This document shows, piece after piece, positions 52,620 to 64,000 of a DNA stretch of 64,000 bases (its first letter is position 1; every line of letters begins with the position of its first letter). This stretch comes from Sulfitobacter aestuariivivens (lineage in GTDB: Bacteria > Pseudomonadota > Alphaproteobacteria > Rhodobacterales > Rhodobacteraceae). Location: assembly GCF_014763045.1 (NCBI RefSeq), contig NZ_JACTAG010000001.1, forward strand, positions 806,001 to 870,000, given 5' to 3'. The notes beneath the pieces were generated by a model, which worked only from the letters and a program-made list of their open reading frames with translations, searched no databases and had not been told where the DNA came from. Made by a program: the position numbers and the translations under genes.

Positions 52620-53761
52620 CGCGGGTCTTCATTCTTGCGGGTGAGCCGTCGGGTGACAAGCTGGGCGGGGCATTGATGGCCGGGCTGAAACAGCTCAGGC
52701 CAGGGATATCGTTCGAAGGTATTGGCGGCCCCGAGATGATGGCGGAGGGTCTGCAGAGCCGCTTTGACATGTCAGAGCTCAGCGTGATGGGGTTGGCTGA
52801 GATATTGCCAAAGTATCGTCATTTAAAGCGGCGTATCGCTGAGACGGCACAGGCCGTTTTGCGGATGCAGCCCGATGTGTTGATCACCATCGATTCCCCG
52901 GATTTTTCCCTTCGCGTGGCAAAGCAGGTCAAAGCGGCCAGCGCAATCCGCACCGTGCATTATGTCGCGCCGACTGTCTGGGCATGGCGCCCGGGGCGCG
53001 CGGCAAAGATGGCGCGTTGGATCGACCATGTGCTGGCGTTGTTCCCTTTCGAGCCACCGTTGATGCAGGCCCACGGGATGGAGTGCGATTTTGTCGGCCA
53101 TCCGGTTGTCGCGGAGGATGTTGCGACAAGAGCCGAGGCGGACGCTTTTCGGGCCGCGCGCGGTATCGCGAACGCACCAATGTTGCTTGTTTTGCCCGGC
53201 TCGCGTCGCGGTGAGGTCGCGCGTCTTGGGGACCGCTTTGGACAGGTCATCAAAAAGATCCGGTCCCGGATACCAGACGTGCGGATCGTGTTGCCTGCCG
53301 CGGCGCCGGTTGCCGATCAGGTTCGTGCAATGGTCAAAACATGGCCAGGTGAGATTCAGGTGCTGGATCCGCGGGATGAGGACTTCAAGAGCGAAAAGCG
53401 TGCGGCGTTCAGGGCGGCAGATGTCGCACTGGCCGCGTCTGGCACTGTTTCGCTGGAACTGGCGGCCGTAGGCACGCCAATGGTCATTGCCTACGATATG
53501 TCCTGGCTTAGCCGTCAGATCATCGGCCGGATGTTGCTGGTTGATACGGTAACATTGGTCAATCTCGTCTCGGAAACACGTGAGGTGCCGGAGTTTGTCG
53601 GAGACAGGTGCCAGCCGGGACCGATTGCGGATGCCATTGAGAAGGTTTTGGCCGACCCCAGAGCGCAGGAGGCCGCTATGGCGGTGACCATGCAGCGGTT
53701 GGGACTGGGTGGAGAAGCACCGGGCCTGCGTGCCGCCAAAGCAGTGCTTGCGCGCATGTGA
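52616..53761 (+). CDS. lpxB: Lipid A disaccharide synthase
   Basis: A 381-residue GT-B/GT19 glycosyltransferase joining lipid X and UDP-diacylglucosamine. FILAGEPSGDKLGGALMAGLK opens the protein; SFEGIGGPEMMAEGL, HYVAPTVWAWRPGRAAKMA, LLVLPGSRRGEV and ALAASGTVSLELAAVGTPMVIAY follow. It is the last gene of the lipid A run, followed by an array of palindromes. Confidence 0.96.
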   Translation: MTRVFILAGEPSGDKLGGALMAGLKQLRPGISFEGIGGPEMMAEGLQSRFDMSELSVMGLAEILPKYRHLKRRIAETAQAVLRMQPDVLITIDSPDFSLRVAKQVKAASAIRTVHYVAPTVWAWRPGRAAKMARWIDHVLALFPFEPPLMQAHGMECDFVGHPVVAEDVATRAEADAFRAARGIANAPMLLVLPGSRRGEVARLGDRFGQVIKKIRSRIPDVRIVLPAAAPVADQVRAMVKTWPGEIQVLDPRDEDFKSEKRAAFRAADVALAASGTVSLELAAVGTPMVIAYDMSWLSRQIIGRMLLVDTVTLVNLVSETREVPEFVGDRCQPGPIADAIEKVLADPRAQEAAMAVTMQRLGLGGEAPGLRAAKAVLARM

Positions 53762-53769
53762 TCTGGTTG

Positions 53770-53865
53770 TGCGGGCAAGCCCGCATTCTATTCTATAAAT
53801 TTTGGCCTGCCAAAATCGATTGCGAGACCAGTCTCGCGCTCTGGGAATATTCTGGCCAGAGAAAG
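53770..53865 (+). repeat. Intergenic palindrome module, copy C
   Basis: Four inverted repeats stand in a row between convergent lpxB and mnmA. TGCGGGC (53770-53776) pairs with 53779-53785; ATTTTGGC (53799-53806) with 53809-53816; GCGAGAC (53822-53828) with 53831-53837. Each of these three is perfect with a 2-base centre. CTCTGG near 53839-53844 pairs with CCAGAG at 53856-53861. Bases 53844-53865 match the box at 313-334 (minus strand) at 21 of 22 positions. The first hairpin followed by TTCTATTCT may end the lpxB transcript. Confidence 0.8.
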
Positions 53866-53872
53866 ACGTCTG

Positions 53873-55015
53873 TCAGCCCTTGTGAATCCAGCCACCGCCC
53901 AAGACGCGGGTGCTTTCAGGATCATAGAAAACACAGGCCTGTCCCGGGCTGATGCCCTCTTCCGGTGTCAGCAACTCCACCGTTGCCGTTGTGTCGCTGA
54001 TGGGGCGCAGGATCGCGTCACGGGGCGGCCGGGTGGAGCGGACTTTGACGGAGATGTGCCATTCCGCCCGGGAGGTGAGGGGGATGTCGCCCAGCCAATT
54101 GATTTCACGGACCGGGACATTGCGGGTCGCCAACATGGATTTAGGTCCCACGACAACCTCTTTCCTGTCCGGATCCAGTTTGACAACATAGAGGGGATCG
54201 GCCAGTCCGCCGATCCCGAGTCCCCGGCGCTGGCCGATGGTGTAGTGAATCACGCCTTCATGATGTCCCAGCACCTTGCCTTCCAGATCCACGATGTTTC
54301 CGGGATTCGCAGCTTCGGGCCGCAGTTTGCGGATCACGGCGGCGTAGTCTCCGTCTGGCACAAAGCAGATGTCCTGGCTGTCAGGTTTCATCGCCACGCT
54401 GAGCCCGTATTTTTCCGCCAGCGCGCGGGTGTCGTCCTTGCTGGCCAAATGTCCGAGTGGGAACCGCAGGAAGTCCAGTTGTTCCGGGGTTGTGGAAAAC
54501 AGGAAATAACTTTGATCGCGCGCAGCATCTGCGGCGACGTGCAGTTCTGCACCGGTAGGGCCCATGTGCCGCTGGATGTAATGTCCAGTTGCCATGCAGT
54601 CAGCCTCGAGATCTTTGGCCGTTTCCAGCAGATCCTTGAATTTGACCCTTTCGTTACAGCGGATGCAGGGCACCGGTGTGGCCCCTGCCAGATAGCTGTC
54701 GGCAAATTCGTCAATGACGGCATCTTTGAAGACGTTTTCGTAATCCAGCACGTAATGTGGGAAATTCATGTCTTCGGCCACCCGGCGTGCATCATGAATA
54801 TCGATGCCCGCACAACAGGCCCCTTTTTTGGCCAGCGCTGCGCCGTGGTCGTAGAGCTGCAAAGTCACGCCCACCACGTCATAGCCTTCTTCGGCAAGCA
54901 TCGCTGCCACGACAGAACTGTCTACGCCACCGGACATGGCGACGACAACACGTGTGTCTGCAGGCGGCTTGGCAAAGCCCATGGAATTGAGCGGATGTGG
55001 CTGATCTAGGGCCAT
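53873..55015 (-). CDS. mnmA: tRNA-specific 2-thiouridylase MnmA
   Basis: A 380-residue enzyme making 2-thiouridine at the wobble base of Lys, Glu and Gln tRNAs. The PP-loop [15 protein letters not shown], the catalytic cysteine in [10 protein letters not shown], the second cysteine in DICFVPDGD, and MATGHYIQ match the family. I start at the ATG at 55015 with GGAG upstream; the longer frame begins with TTG and is unlikely. Divergent from sciP. Confidence 0.95.
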   Translation of the reverse strand: MALDQPHPLNSMGFAKPPADTRVVVAMSGGVDSSVVAAMLAEEGYDVVGVTLQLYDHGAALAKKGACCAGIDIHDARRVAEDMNFPHYVLDYENVFKDAVIDEFADSYLAGATPVPCIRCNERVKFKDLLETAKDLEADCMATGHYIQRHMGPTGAELHVAADAARDQSYFLFSTTPEQLDFLRFPLGHLASKDDTRALAEKYGLSVAMKPDSQDICFVPDGDYAAVIRKLRPEAANPGNIVDLEGKVLGHHEGVIHYTIGQRRGLGIGGLADPLYVVKLDPDRKEVVVGPKSMLATRNVPVREINWLGDIPLTSRAEWHISVKVRSTRPPRDAILRPISDTTATVELLTPEEGISPGQACVFYDPESTRVLGGGWIHKG

Positions 55016-55138
55016 GATTACGTCTCCGGGGGTATTGAGGGGCAATATAGGAAAATCCTACATACTCACAAGGGCTGGCTTCACACCGCCTTAACGCTCA
55101 CAGACGCATGGTGTGGGAAACCAACACGGGATGGCCCC

Positions 55139-55417
55139 ATGTATTTGAAAAAAGTGGATGGACCGCGGTCTGTTACCCTCTCTGACGGCACGATCATGTC
55201 GCGGGCAGACATGCCAAGCCCGCAAACCCGCCGGTGGGTTGCATCGCGCAAGGCGGCAGTGGTGCGCGGGGTGGTTTACGGATTGATGACACAGTCGGAG
55301 GCATTGGAGCGTTACCAGATCAGCGAGGATGAGTTTCTGGAGTGGGTGCGTGCGGTATCGGAGCATGGTGAAGTTGCCCTTAAGGCAACTATGGTGCAAA
55401 AATATAGACAACCTTAG
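55139..55417 (+). CDS. sciP: CtrA inhibitor SciP (DUF1153)
   Basis: A 92-residue helix-turn-helix protein of the DUF1153 family. MYLKKVDGPRSVTLSDGTIMSRADMP, SPQTRRWVASRKAAVVRGVVYGL and ALERYQISEDEFLEWVRAV match SciP of Caulobacter, which binds CtrA and blocks its transcriptional activity. It is 95 bases upstream of ctrA in the same direction, so the inhibitor and its target are linked. Confidence 0.93.
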   Translation: MYLKKVDGPRSVTLSDGTIMSRADMPSPQTRRWVASRKAAVVRGVVYGLMTQSEALERYQISEDEFLEWVRAVSEHGEVALKATMVQKYRQP

Positions 55418-55512
55418 GTTGTTCGCCTAGCATCGGTTTCACGGTAACGGGTGGTTAACCTTTTTTGTTCACGATCCGGTCCAAGGCCACAACGTTGACC
55501 CGGAGAACCCTA
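55418..55512 (+). promoter_or_regulatory. ctrA leader with possible CtrA half-site
   Basis: The 95-base gap before ctrA holds the palindrome GGTTAACC (55453-55460), which contains a TTAAC half of the CtrA consensus TTAA-N7-TTAA. The second half is not intact. Autoregulation is usual for ctrA, so this may be a weak site, but no full box or clear -35/-10 pair is visible. Confidence 0.3.
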
Positions 55513-56220
55513 ATGCGTGTATTGCTTGTAGAAGACGACCCGACCACATCCCGCAGCATCGAATTGATGCTGACCCATGCCAATCTGAATGTCTATGCGA
55601 CCGACCTTGGGGAGGAAGGGATCGATCTGGCGAAGCTTTATGATTACGATCTGATCCTTCTGGATCTCGATCTGCCTGACATGAACGGACATGACGTGTT
55701 GCGTCAGCTTCGGCTTAGCCGCATTGAAACGCCCATCCTGATCCTGTCAGGTGCAGACGATACAGAAAGCAAGATCAAGGGATTTGGCTTTGGTGCGGAC
55801 GATTATCTGACTAAGCCCTTCCATCGGGAGGAATTAGTGGCGCGAATTCACGCCATCATCCGCCGCTCCAAAGGGCATTCGCAATCGGTCATCGAGACCG
55901 GGCAGATCGCGGTAAACCTGGACGCAAAGACTGTCAGCGTTGACAATAATGCCGTTCACCTGACCGGGAAAGAGTACCAGATGCTGGAACTCCTGAGCCT
56001 GCGCAAGGGCACCACGCTGACAAAAGAAATGTTCCTGAACCATCTTTACGGGGGCATGGACGAGCCTGAATTGAAGATTATTGATGTGTTCATTTGTAAA
56101 CTGCGCAAGAAACTCAGCACGGCAACAGGTGGGCAGAACTATATCGAAACGGTCTGGGGGCGCGGTTATGTATTGCGCGATCCGGAACCGGCTGAGGTGA
56201 ACATGGCAGTCAGCGCCTGA
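55513..56220 (+). CDS. ctrA: Cell-cycle response regulator CtrA
   Basis: A 235-residue OmpR-type regulator. The receiver has the phosphoacceptor D51 ([17 protein letters not shown]), [13 protein letters not shown] at the start and the [23 protein letters not shown] switch region. The DNA-binding winged helix has [35 protein letters not shown] and [14 protein letters not shown]. In the Roseobacter group CtrA controls motility, gene-transfer agents and recombination genes more than essential cell-cycle events. I use the ATG at 55513. Confidence 0.97.
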   Translation: MRVLLVEDDPTTSRSIELMLTHANLNVYATDLGEEGIDLAKLYDYDLILLDLDLPDMNGHDVLRQLRLSRIETPILILSGADDTESKIKGFGFGADDYLTKPFHREELVARIHAIIRRSKGHSQSVIETGQIAVNLDAKTVSVDNNAVHLTGKEYQMLELLSLRKGTTLTKEMFLNHLYGGMDEPELKIIDVFICKLRKKLSTATGGQNYIETVWGRGYVLRDPEPAEVNMAVSA

Positions 56221-60539
<4,319 letters not shown>

Positions 60540-60566
60540 GGGGTATCTCACGGTTTGTTCGCAAAT

Positions 60567-60581
60567 GTTCTTAAAAAGTTC
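60567..60581 (+). promoter_or_regulatory. SOS (LexA) box, GTTC-N7-GTTC
   Basis: GTTC at 60567-60570 and GTTC at 60578-60581 are separated by exactly seven A/T bases, the alphaproteobacterial LexA operator form. A third GTTC stands at 60557-60560 but with six-base spacing. It lies in the gap after recG, 55 bases before the small gene at 60637. No clear -35/-10 pair can be picked, so the promoter remains inferred. Confidence 0.6.
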
Positions 60582-60636
60582 TTTACAGAGCTCAAAATAA
60601 ATGAGAACAAAGGGGCAACAAAGATGGAGAGCAGCC

Positions 60637-60765
60637 ATGACGACCTTCAAGACCCTCAAACTGATCGCGACCCGGTCGTCGGACACGTTGCTGCAAGATG
60701 CCGCTGGTGCGGCAGCGCTTGTCGTGATGTTGGTCATCAGTCTGCATCTGCCTGTGTTTGTTTGA
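60637..60765 (+). CDS. Small membrane peptide, 42 residues, behind SOS box
   Basis: An ATG at 60637 has GGAG upstream (60626-60629). The product starts with MTTFKTLKLIATRSSDTLLQ, then has one hydrophobic helix (AAGAAALVVMLVISLHLPVFV), ending at TGA 60763-60765. The helix reaches the C-terminus with no tail. The gene stands alone between recG and a strong terminator. An SOS-type box upstream suggests DNA-damage induction, which invites comparison with the small inner-membrane division inhibitors SidA and DidA of Caulobacter. There is no sequence likeness I can point to; the comparison is by size, topology and control only. Confidence 0.7.
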   Translation: MTTFKTLKLIATRSSDTLLQDAAGAAALVVMLVISLHLPVFV

Positions 60766-60905
60766 TATCTGCCTGCGCTCTCATGCCGGAACATCTTTGC
60801 ATCCGTCCCAAATTGATGCCGCTGATTGACACTGCCTGTCTTTAATCAGCGCCGGGGCCTGCCGCCCCACAGGTGAACCGGGTCCCACATGAGAAACGCT
60901 TCTCT

Positions 60906-60941
60906 GCGCCGCCATCCAACTGGATGTGCGGCGCTTTTTTT
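60906..60941 (+). terminator. Strong rho-independent terminator
   Basis: GCGCCGC (60906-60912) pairs with GCGGCGC (60928-60934). An inner ATCCA/TGGAT stem (60914-60918 with 60921-60925) closes the loop, and seven T residues follow (60935-60941). It should end the transcript of the 42-residue peptide gene, leaving a 3' region of about 170 bases. That region has no ORF and could carry a small RNA, but no promoter for one is evident. Confidence 0.88.
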
Positions 60942-61011
60942 GTCTGTTGCCATCGCGCGTGCTTTGAAAGCCTCTGCAAGATTGAGGATCGTCGGGGGAG
61001 CCGAAAGTGAA

Positions 61012-61473
61012 CTAAAGCTCGCTTACCCTGTCTGCCTGATCCGCGTTTGCCATCGCCTCTGCAATGGATTCAATACTTAGCAAGATGGAGGCGTGTCGGT
61101 TCTTGTAGGATACCGCCGGGCTTAGCACCTCGAAACCATCGAAAGGCGCATCGGGCACCGGACCAGTGCCTTTGAGCATCGCACGCAGTTGATCGCGCCC
61201 TTTCTCTACCTGTGCCTGTGTGGCCCCCAAGGCCGCCCGGGCAGTGACCGCTGCCGCTGCCTGACCCAGCGCGCAGGCTTTGACGTCCTGACCAAGTGCG
61301 GTCAATACACCGTCTTTGGTTTCTACATCGGCGGTAACCGTTGATCCGCACAGCGGCGATCGGCGTTTGACGGTTGCGTCCGGCGTGCTTAGTCGGCCCA
61401 GATGAGGAATGTCTGCTGCCAGCGCAAGAATGCGGGCTGAATAGAGCTTGATGAGGTCTGCGTCCGCCGACAT
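61012..61473 (-). CDS. NifU/IscU-like iron-sulfur scaffold protein
   Basis: A 153-residue protein with the NifU N-terminal fold. C42 lies in SPLCGSTVTADV and C67 in VKACALGQAAAAV, where classic IscU/NifU scaffolds have their first two cluster cysteines. The third cysteine, expected near residue 105, is absent. I start at the ATG at 61473; the longer frame runs antisense through hisI. Whether it still builds clusters is unknown. Divergent from hisI across 75 bases. Confidence 0.78.
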   Translation of the reverse strand: MSADADLIKLYSARILALAADIPHLGRLSTPDATVKRRSPLCGSTVTADVETKDGVLTALGQDVKACALGQAAAAVTARAALGATQAQVEKGRDQLRAMLKGTGPVPDAPFDGFEVLSPAVSYKNRHASILLSIESIAEAMANADQADRVSEL

Positions 61474-61548
61474 GGCTGTTTCCTTTGTCCGTCGATGACT
61501 ACATAAGCGACCCAGCCACAGATTCAAACATTTCGAGTGAGAGGTGTC

Positions 61549-61905
61549 ATGACCTTTGATCCCAACAACCTGACATTTAACGACGCGGGACTGATCCCGG
61601 CGATTGCACAGGATGCCACCAGTGGCGACGTGTTGATGCTTGCGTGGATGAACGCAGAAAGTGTCACCCAGACGCTGGAAACGGGCCGGGTCACATATTG
61701 GAGCCGGTCCCGAAAGTCCTTTTGGATCAAGGGCGAGACCAGCGGAAATCTGCAGGAACTTGTGGAAATGCGTTTGGACTGCGACCGTGATTGCCTGTTG
61801 GTGTTGGTCAACCAGACCGGTCCTGCGTGCCATACCGGCGCGCGCAGTTGCTTTTTTACAGCGATTGAAGACGGCAATGAAGTGACACGCCAGACGTCAG
61901 ATTAA
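61549..61905 (+). CDS. hisI: Phosphoribosyl-AMP cyclohydrolase
   Basis: A 118-residue monofunctional HisI catalysing the third step of histidine synthesis. [36 protein letters not shown] and the metal-binding [12 protein letters not shown] (D77, D79, D81 region) with [11 protein letters not shown] (C94, C101) are complete. The ATG at 61549 has GAGAGGT upstream; the in-frame GTG at 61537 is less likely. No other his gene is adjacent. Confidence 0.95.
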   Translation: MTFDPNNLTFNDAGLIPAIAQDATSGDVLMLAWMNAESVTQTLETGRVTYWSRSRKSFWIKGETSGNLQELVEMRLDCDRDCLLVLVNQTGPACHTGARSCFFTAIEDGNEVTRQTSD

Positions 61906-61976
61906 ACCAATCTTTGCCAGACGCCGTTCGCTTCGCTAGCCTTGGCTCACGTTTTACTGAGAAAAGGTTTTTAAAT

Positions 61977-62741
61977 ATGAAGACTGCAAAGTGTGCTGCT
62001 GTGGCCAGCGTGATTTTGGCAGGTGCCGCAACGGCGGTGTCTGCACAAGGGTTTGACCCCCGGGCGAATTGTGGCGATGTGCTGCAATCCGCGACCGAAG
62101 TCGAGCAAACGATGATCGCTGCCTGGACGTTTGGCTATATCGCCGCCAACACCGCTAACGTGAGGCCCGTGGACGGGTCCAATAACGCCGTCGTGTTGCA
62201 GAATATTTTCAAGGTTTGCCAGGCCAATCCGACCGCCAGCTTGCTGGATCTTGTCAGTGCAAGCACTTCAACTGCGAAAGCCCCCGCTCCGGCCGACGTC
62301 ACGCCCGGCAGTGAGGCGGACGCGCGCAGGCTGCTGACGGAATTTCTTGACCCCAACGCTGATCACCGTGCGTTGACCCAGGCTATTCTCCCGACCGAAG
62401 CTGAGATTAGCAAAGTCTATTCCGAACCGTTGGCCAGTGCCATGTGGGCCAGTTATTCAGGTCAGCTTGGGCCGGACGTCGCCTTTGCCCCAAAAACGGG
62501 CCAGACCGACCTGATTGTGGTCTACACAACGACGCGCGAACTTTTTGACCGCAAGCCGGTGTTGGGCAAGTTTCCGGGCGGATACAAAAAGGTGCTGCAG
62601 TACTTTAAGCTCGACGTCCCGATTGTCCGCTTCAAGTTTGTCAAACCAGGTGAAACATCCGGATTTGCATTTGACGGATTGATCTATCTGGATGGCCGCT
62701 GGGTCATCATGCCCAAGCCATGGCGTGCGATACCATCTTAG
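61977..62741 (+). CDS. Secreted protein with HdeA-like N-terminal domain
   Basis: A 254-residue protein with a signal peptide (MKTAKCAAVASVILAGAATA, cleavage near VSA-QGF). The mature N-terminal part has an HdeA/HdeB-like pattern: one cysteine in ANCGDVLQS, a WTFGYIAA segment, and a second in FKVCQANPTASLLDLV, which likely form the disulfide. The C-terminal 150 residues form a separate domain (VYTTTRELFDRKPVLGKFPGGYKKVL, GLIYLDGRWVIMPKPWR) that I do not recognise. A periplasmic chaperone or stress role is only a guess. Confidence 0.7.
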   Translation: MKTAKCAAVASVILAGAATAVSAQGFDPRANCGDVLQSATEVEQTMIAAWTFGYIAANTANVRPVDGSNNAVVLQNIFKVCQANPTASLLDLVSASTSTAKAPAPADVTPGSEADARRLLTEFLDPNADHRALTQAILPTEAEISKVYSEPLASAMWASYSGQLGPDVAFAPKTGQTDLIVVYTTTRELFDRKPVLGKFPGGYKKVLQYFKLDVPIVRFKFVKPGETSGFAFDGLIYLDGRWVIMPKPWRAIPS

Positions 62742-62750
62742 GAAAGGCTG

Positions 62751-63590
62751 CTAAATACCTGTCATCGCACGAATATCCTTGGGGTATAGGTTCTGTGCGC
62801 GATAGTAAGATATCGCGCGCGCGTCATCGCGTTTGGCAAGCCGCTTGCCCGCATCATCACGAATTAGACGATGATGAACATAGATCGGTGTGGGCAAACT
62901 CAGCAGCTCTTGCAGCAAAACCTGGAGAGGGGTCGTGTCAAAAAGATCGGCACCCCGAATGACATGTGTGATGTTTTGGGCCGCATCGTCGATAACGGCT
63001 GCCAGAACATAGGAGACTGTTTCAATCTCCTTGCGCCCAAGCACGGCGTCGCCGATCTGGCGCGTGAAATAGGGGGCGTCGAAGGTTGGCATGTTTTTCG
63101 CGCAAATGCCCATTTCGTCAAATTCAATTGGCAGCTGGACAGTCTCAAGGGCCGCTGAGACATTCAGCCGCAGGGCGTCACCGGGCTTGCGGTCAGACAT
63201 GGAGCGATGACGGCATGTGCCGGGATAAACGGGTGGCGGTGTGACGCCTTCTTGTGGGGCGGACAATGCGGCACGGATGTCGCTGCGGCTGCAGCTGCAG
63301 GGATAGATCAACCCTCGGGCGGCCAGAGACATCAGAACGTCGTTGTAGCGTTGCAGGTGCTCTGATTGCCGCAGGACAGGCTCTGCCCAGGTGATGCCAA
63401 GCCACGCCAGATCGGCATAGATCAGGTCTTCCCAAGCAGGGCGCGCGCGGACCGTATCAGTGTCTTCGATACGTAGCAGAAAAGTGCCGTCGTGTGCCTG
63501 AGCCATGTCGAAGGCGAGCAACGCGGAATAGGCATGCCCCAGATGCAGAGGGCCTGTCGGGGACGGTGCGAACCGGGTGCAGAACGTCAA
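62751..63590 (-). CDS. gluQ: Glutamyl-Q tRNA(Asp) synthetase
   Basis: A 279-residue shortened class I synthetase that attaches glutamate to queuosine at position 34 of tRNA-Asp. RFAPSPTGPLHLGHAYSALLA carries the HIGH-like HLGH, FLLRIEDTDTVRARP follows, CSCSR holds zinc-binding cysteines, and KRLAKRDDA is the KMSKS-like loop. The anticodon-binding domain of full GluRS is missing, as expected. It starts with TTG at 63590, overlapping the methyltransferase stop (TTGA). Confidence 0.92.
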   Translation of the reverse strand: MTFCTRFAPSPTGPLHLGHAYSALLAFDMAQAHDGTFLLRIEDTDTVRARPAWEDLIYADLAWLGITWAEPVLRQSEHLQRYNDVLMSLAARGLIYPCSCSRSDIRAALSAPQEGVTPPPVYPGTCRHRSMSDRKPGDALRLNVSAALETVQLPIEFDEMGICAKNMPTFDAPYFTRQIGDAVLGRKEIETVSYVLAAVIDDAAQNITHVIRGADLFDTTPLQVLLQELLSLPTPIYVHHRLIRDDAGKRLAKRDDARAISYYRAQNLYPKDIRAMTGI

Positions 63591-64000
63591 TTCTTTTCAA
63601 TCACATAGACGTTGGAGCCAATGTCGATACCTGGGATGTGATCGCCGTGCTCTCGAAAGAGAAGTGTCGCCGCGCCACAATCGAGCCATTCGTTCAACCG
63701 GGCTTCATGGCGCGGATCGTCCAATGCGTGATCATTGAAGGACAAAACCAAGTGCCCGCCGCGCGCCAAGCCACGCATCAGGGCGTCAAACGTCTCAATT
63801 GGTGCCGCACCCGCGCCGATCACGCCAATCGCGGCAATGGCTGCATAGGCGCCAGGCTTGTGGCTTAATCTTGATTTGGCTTCAATCACTTGCAGGTCAC
63901 GGTAAATGTTCTTATCGCGCGCCCGGGCCAGCATGTCTGCGGACAGGTCCAGCCCGTCAATTGTTGAAAATCCCTCACGTTTGAGGGCAACGCCGGATAA
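63587..64000 (-). CDS. Class I SAM-dependent methyltransferase, 5' end cut by window edge
   Basis: The frame is open to base 64000, so the N-terminus lies beyond the window; 137 residues are visible. Visible motifs fit a Rossmann-type methyltransferase: TIDGLDLSADMLARARDKNIYRDL (acidic SAM-ribose loop and helix), IAAIGVIGAGAAPIETFDALMRGLARGGHLVLSFND, and the terminal strands ending VYVIEKN. Its SAM-binding GxGxG would be upstream. The stop overlaps the gluQ start by four bases. The substrate is unknown. Confidence 0.8.
   Translation of the reverse strand, partial: LSGVALKREGFSTIDGLDLSADMLARARDKNIYRDLQVIEAKSRLSHKPGAYAAIAAIGVIGAGAAPIETFDALMRGLARGGHLVLSFNDHALDDPRHEARLNEWLDCGAATLLFREHGDHIPGIDIGSNVYVIEKN

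Noticed and set aside
61012-61833. 273-residue version of the NifU-like protein
   Set aside because: Its first 120 residues are antisense to hisI. The internal ATG at 61473 begins the family-like region.

Overview
The window is chromosomal DNA of an alphaproteobacterium. It is most likely a member of the Rhodobacteraceae (Roseobacter group). Pointers are the adjacent SciP and CtrA cell-cycle regulators, a DksA-type protein that has lost most zinc cysteines, a GTTC-N7-GTTC SOS box of the alphaproteobacterial type, an LpxI-containing lipid A operon, two long GcvT-type flavin demethylases, and high-GC, densely packed genes. About 60 protein genes, one tRNA and several intergenic structured elements can be supported. 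I see no prophage, insertion sequence, CRISPR array, transposase or recognisable defence island; the setting is mostly core genome.

Bases 1-17000: a truncated PIN-domain gene, an M48 protease, a cytochrome P450, a YetF-like membrane protein, a VWA protein with a small membrane protein upstream, a DUF2927 lipoprotein, a universal stress protein plus AGCS amino-acid/sodium symporter operon, a MoxR ATPase (probable partner of the VWA protein), the DksA-like regulator, a flavin monooxygenase, an arginase plus ornithine cyclodeaminase operon with a divergent Lrp-type regulator, a PEP-mutase-like enzyme, DsbB, a YqaA/DedA-like protein, tRNA-Leu(CAA) and a secreted RTX-Hint protein.

Bases 17000-33400: a MobA-like nucleotidyltransferase, two roughly 805-residue dimethylglycine/sarcosine dehydrogenase-like flavoproteins around a DUF2254 protein and an HpcH-type aldolase (C1/methylamine catabolism), a CNNM/CorC-like membrane protein, a metallophosphoesterase, XerD with two upstream co-transcribed genes, aroK-aroB, ssb and a lytic transglycosylase. 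Bases 33500-39400 hold a peptide-type ABC importer (two permeases and a fused double ATPase) behind an AraC-type regulator, with no solute-binding protein gene.

Bases 39400-53800 are a long envelope-biogenesis run. miaA diverges from pyrH, then come an inserted cyclase-like DUF3095 gene, frr, uppS, cdsA, dxr, rseP, a 41-residue membrane peptide, bamA, ompH/skp, fabZ, lpxA, lpxI and lpxB, many with 4-base overlaps. lpxD is not in this run. Bases 53870-64000 hold mnmA, sciP-ctrA, ligA-recG, an SOS-box-preceded 42-residue membrane peptide, a NifU-like protein diverging from hisI, an HdeA-like secreted protein, gluQRS and a truncated methyltransferase.

The observations most worth following are the 42-residue peptide gene behind an SOS box, a dispersed intergenic module of perfect 2-base-loop palindromes with a nearly identical 22-base end box at two distant loci, and the class III cyclase-like residues in the DUF3095 protein sitting between pyrH and frr.
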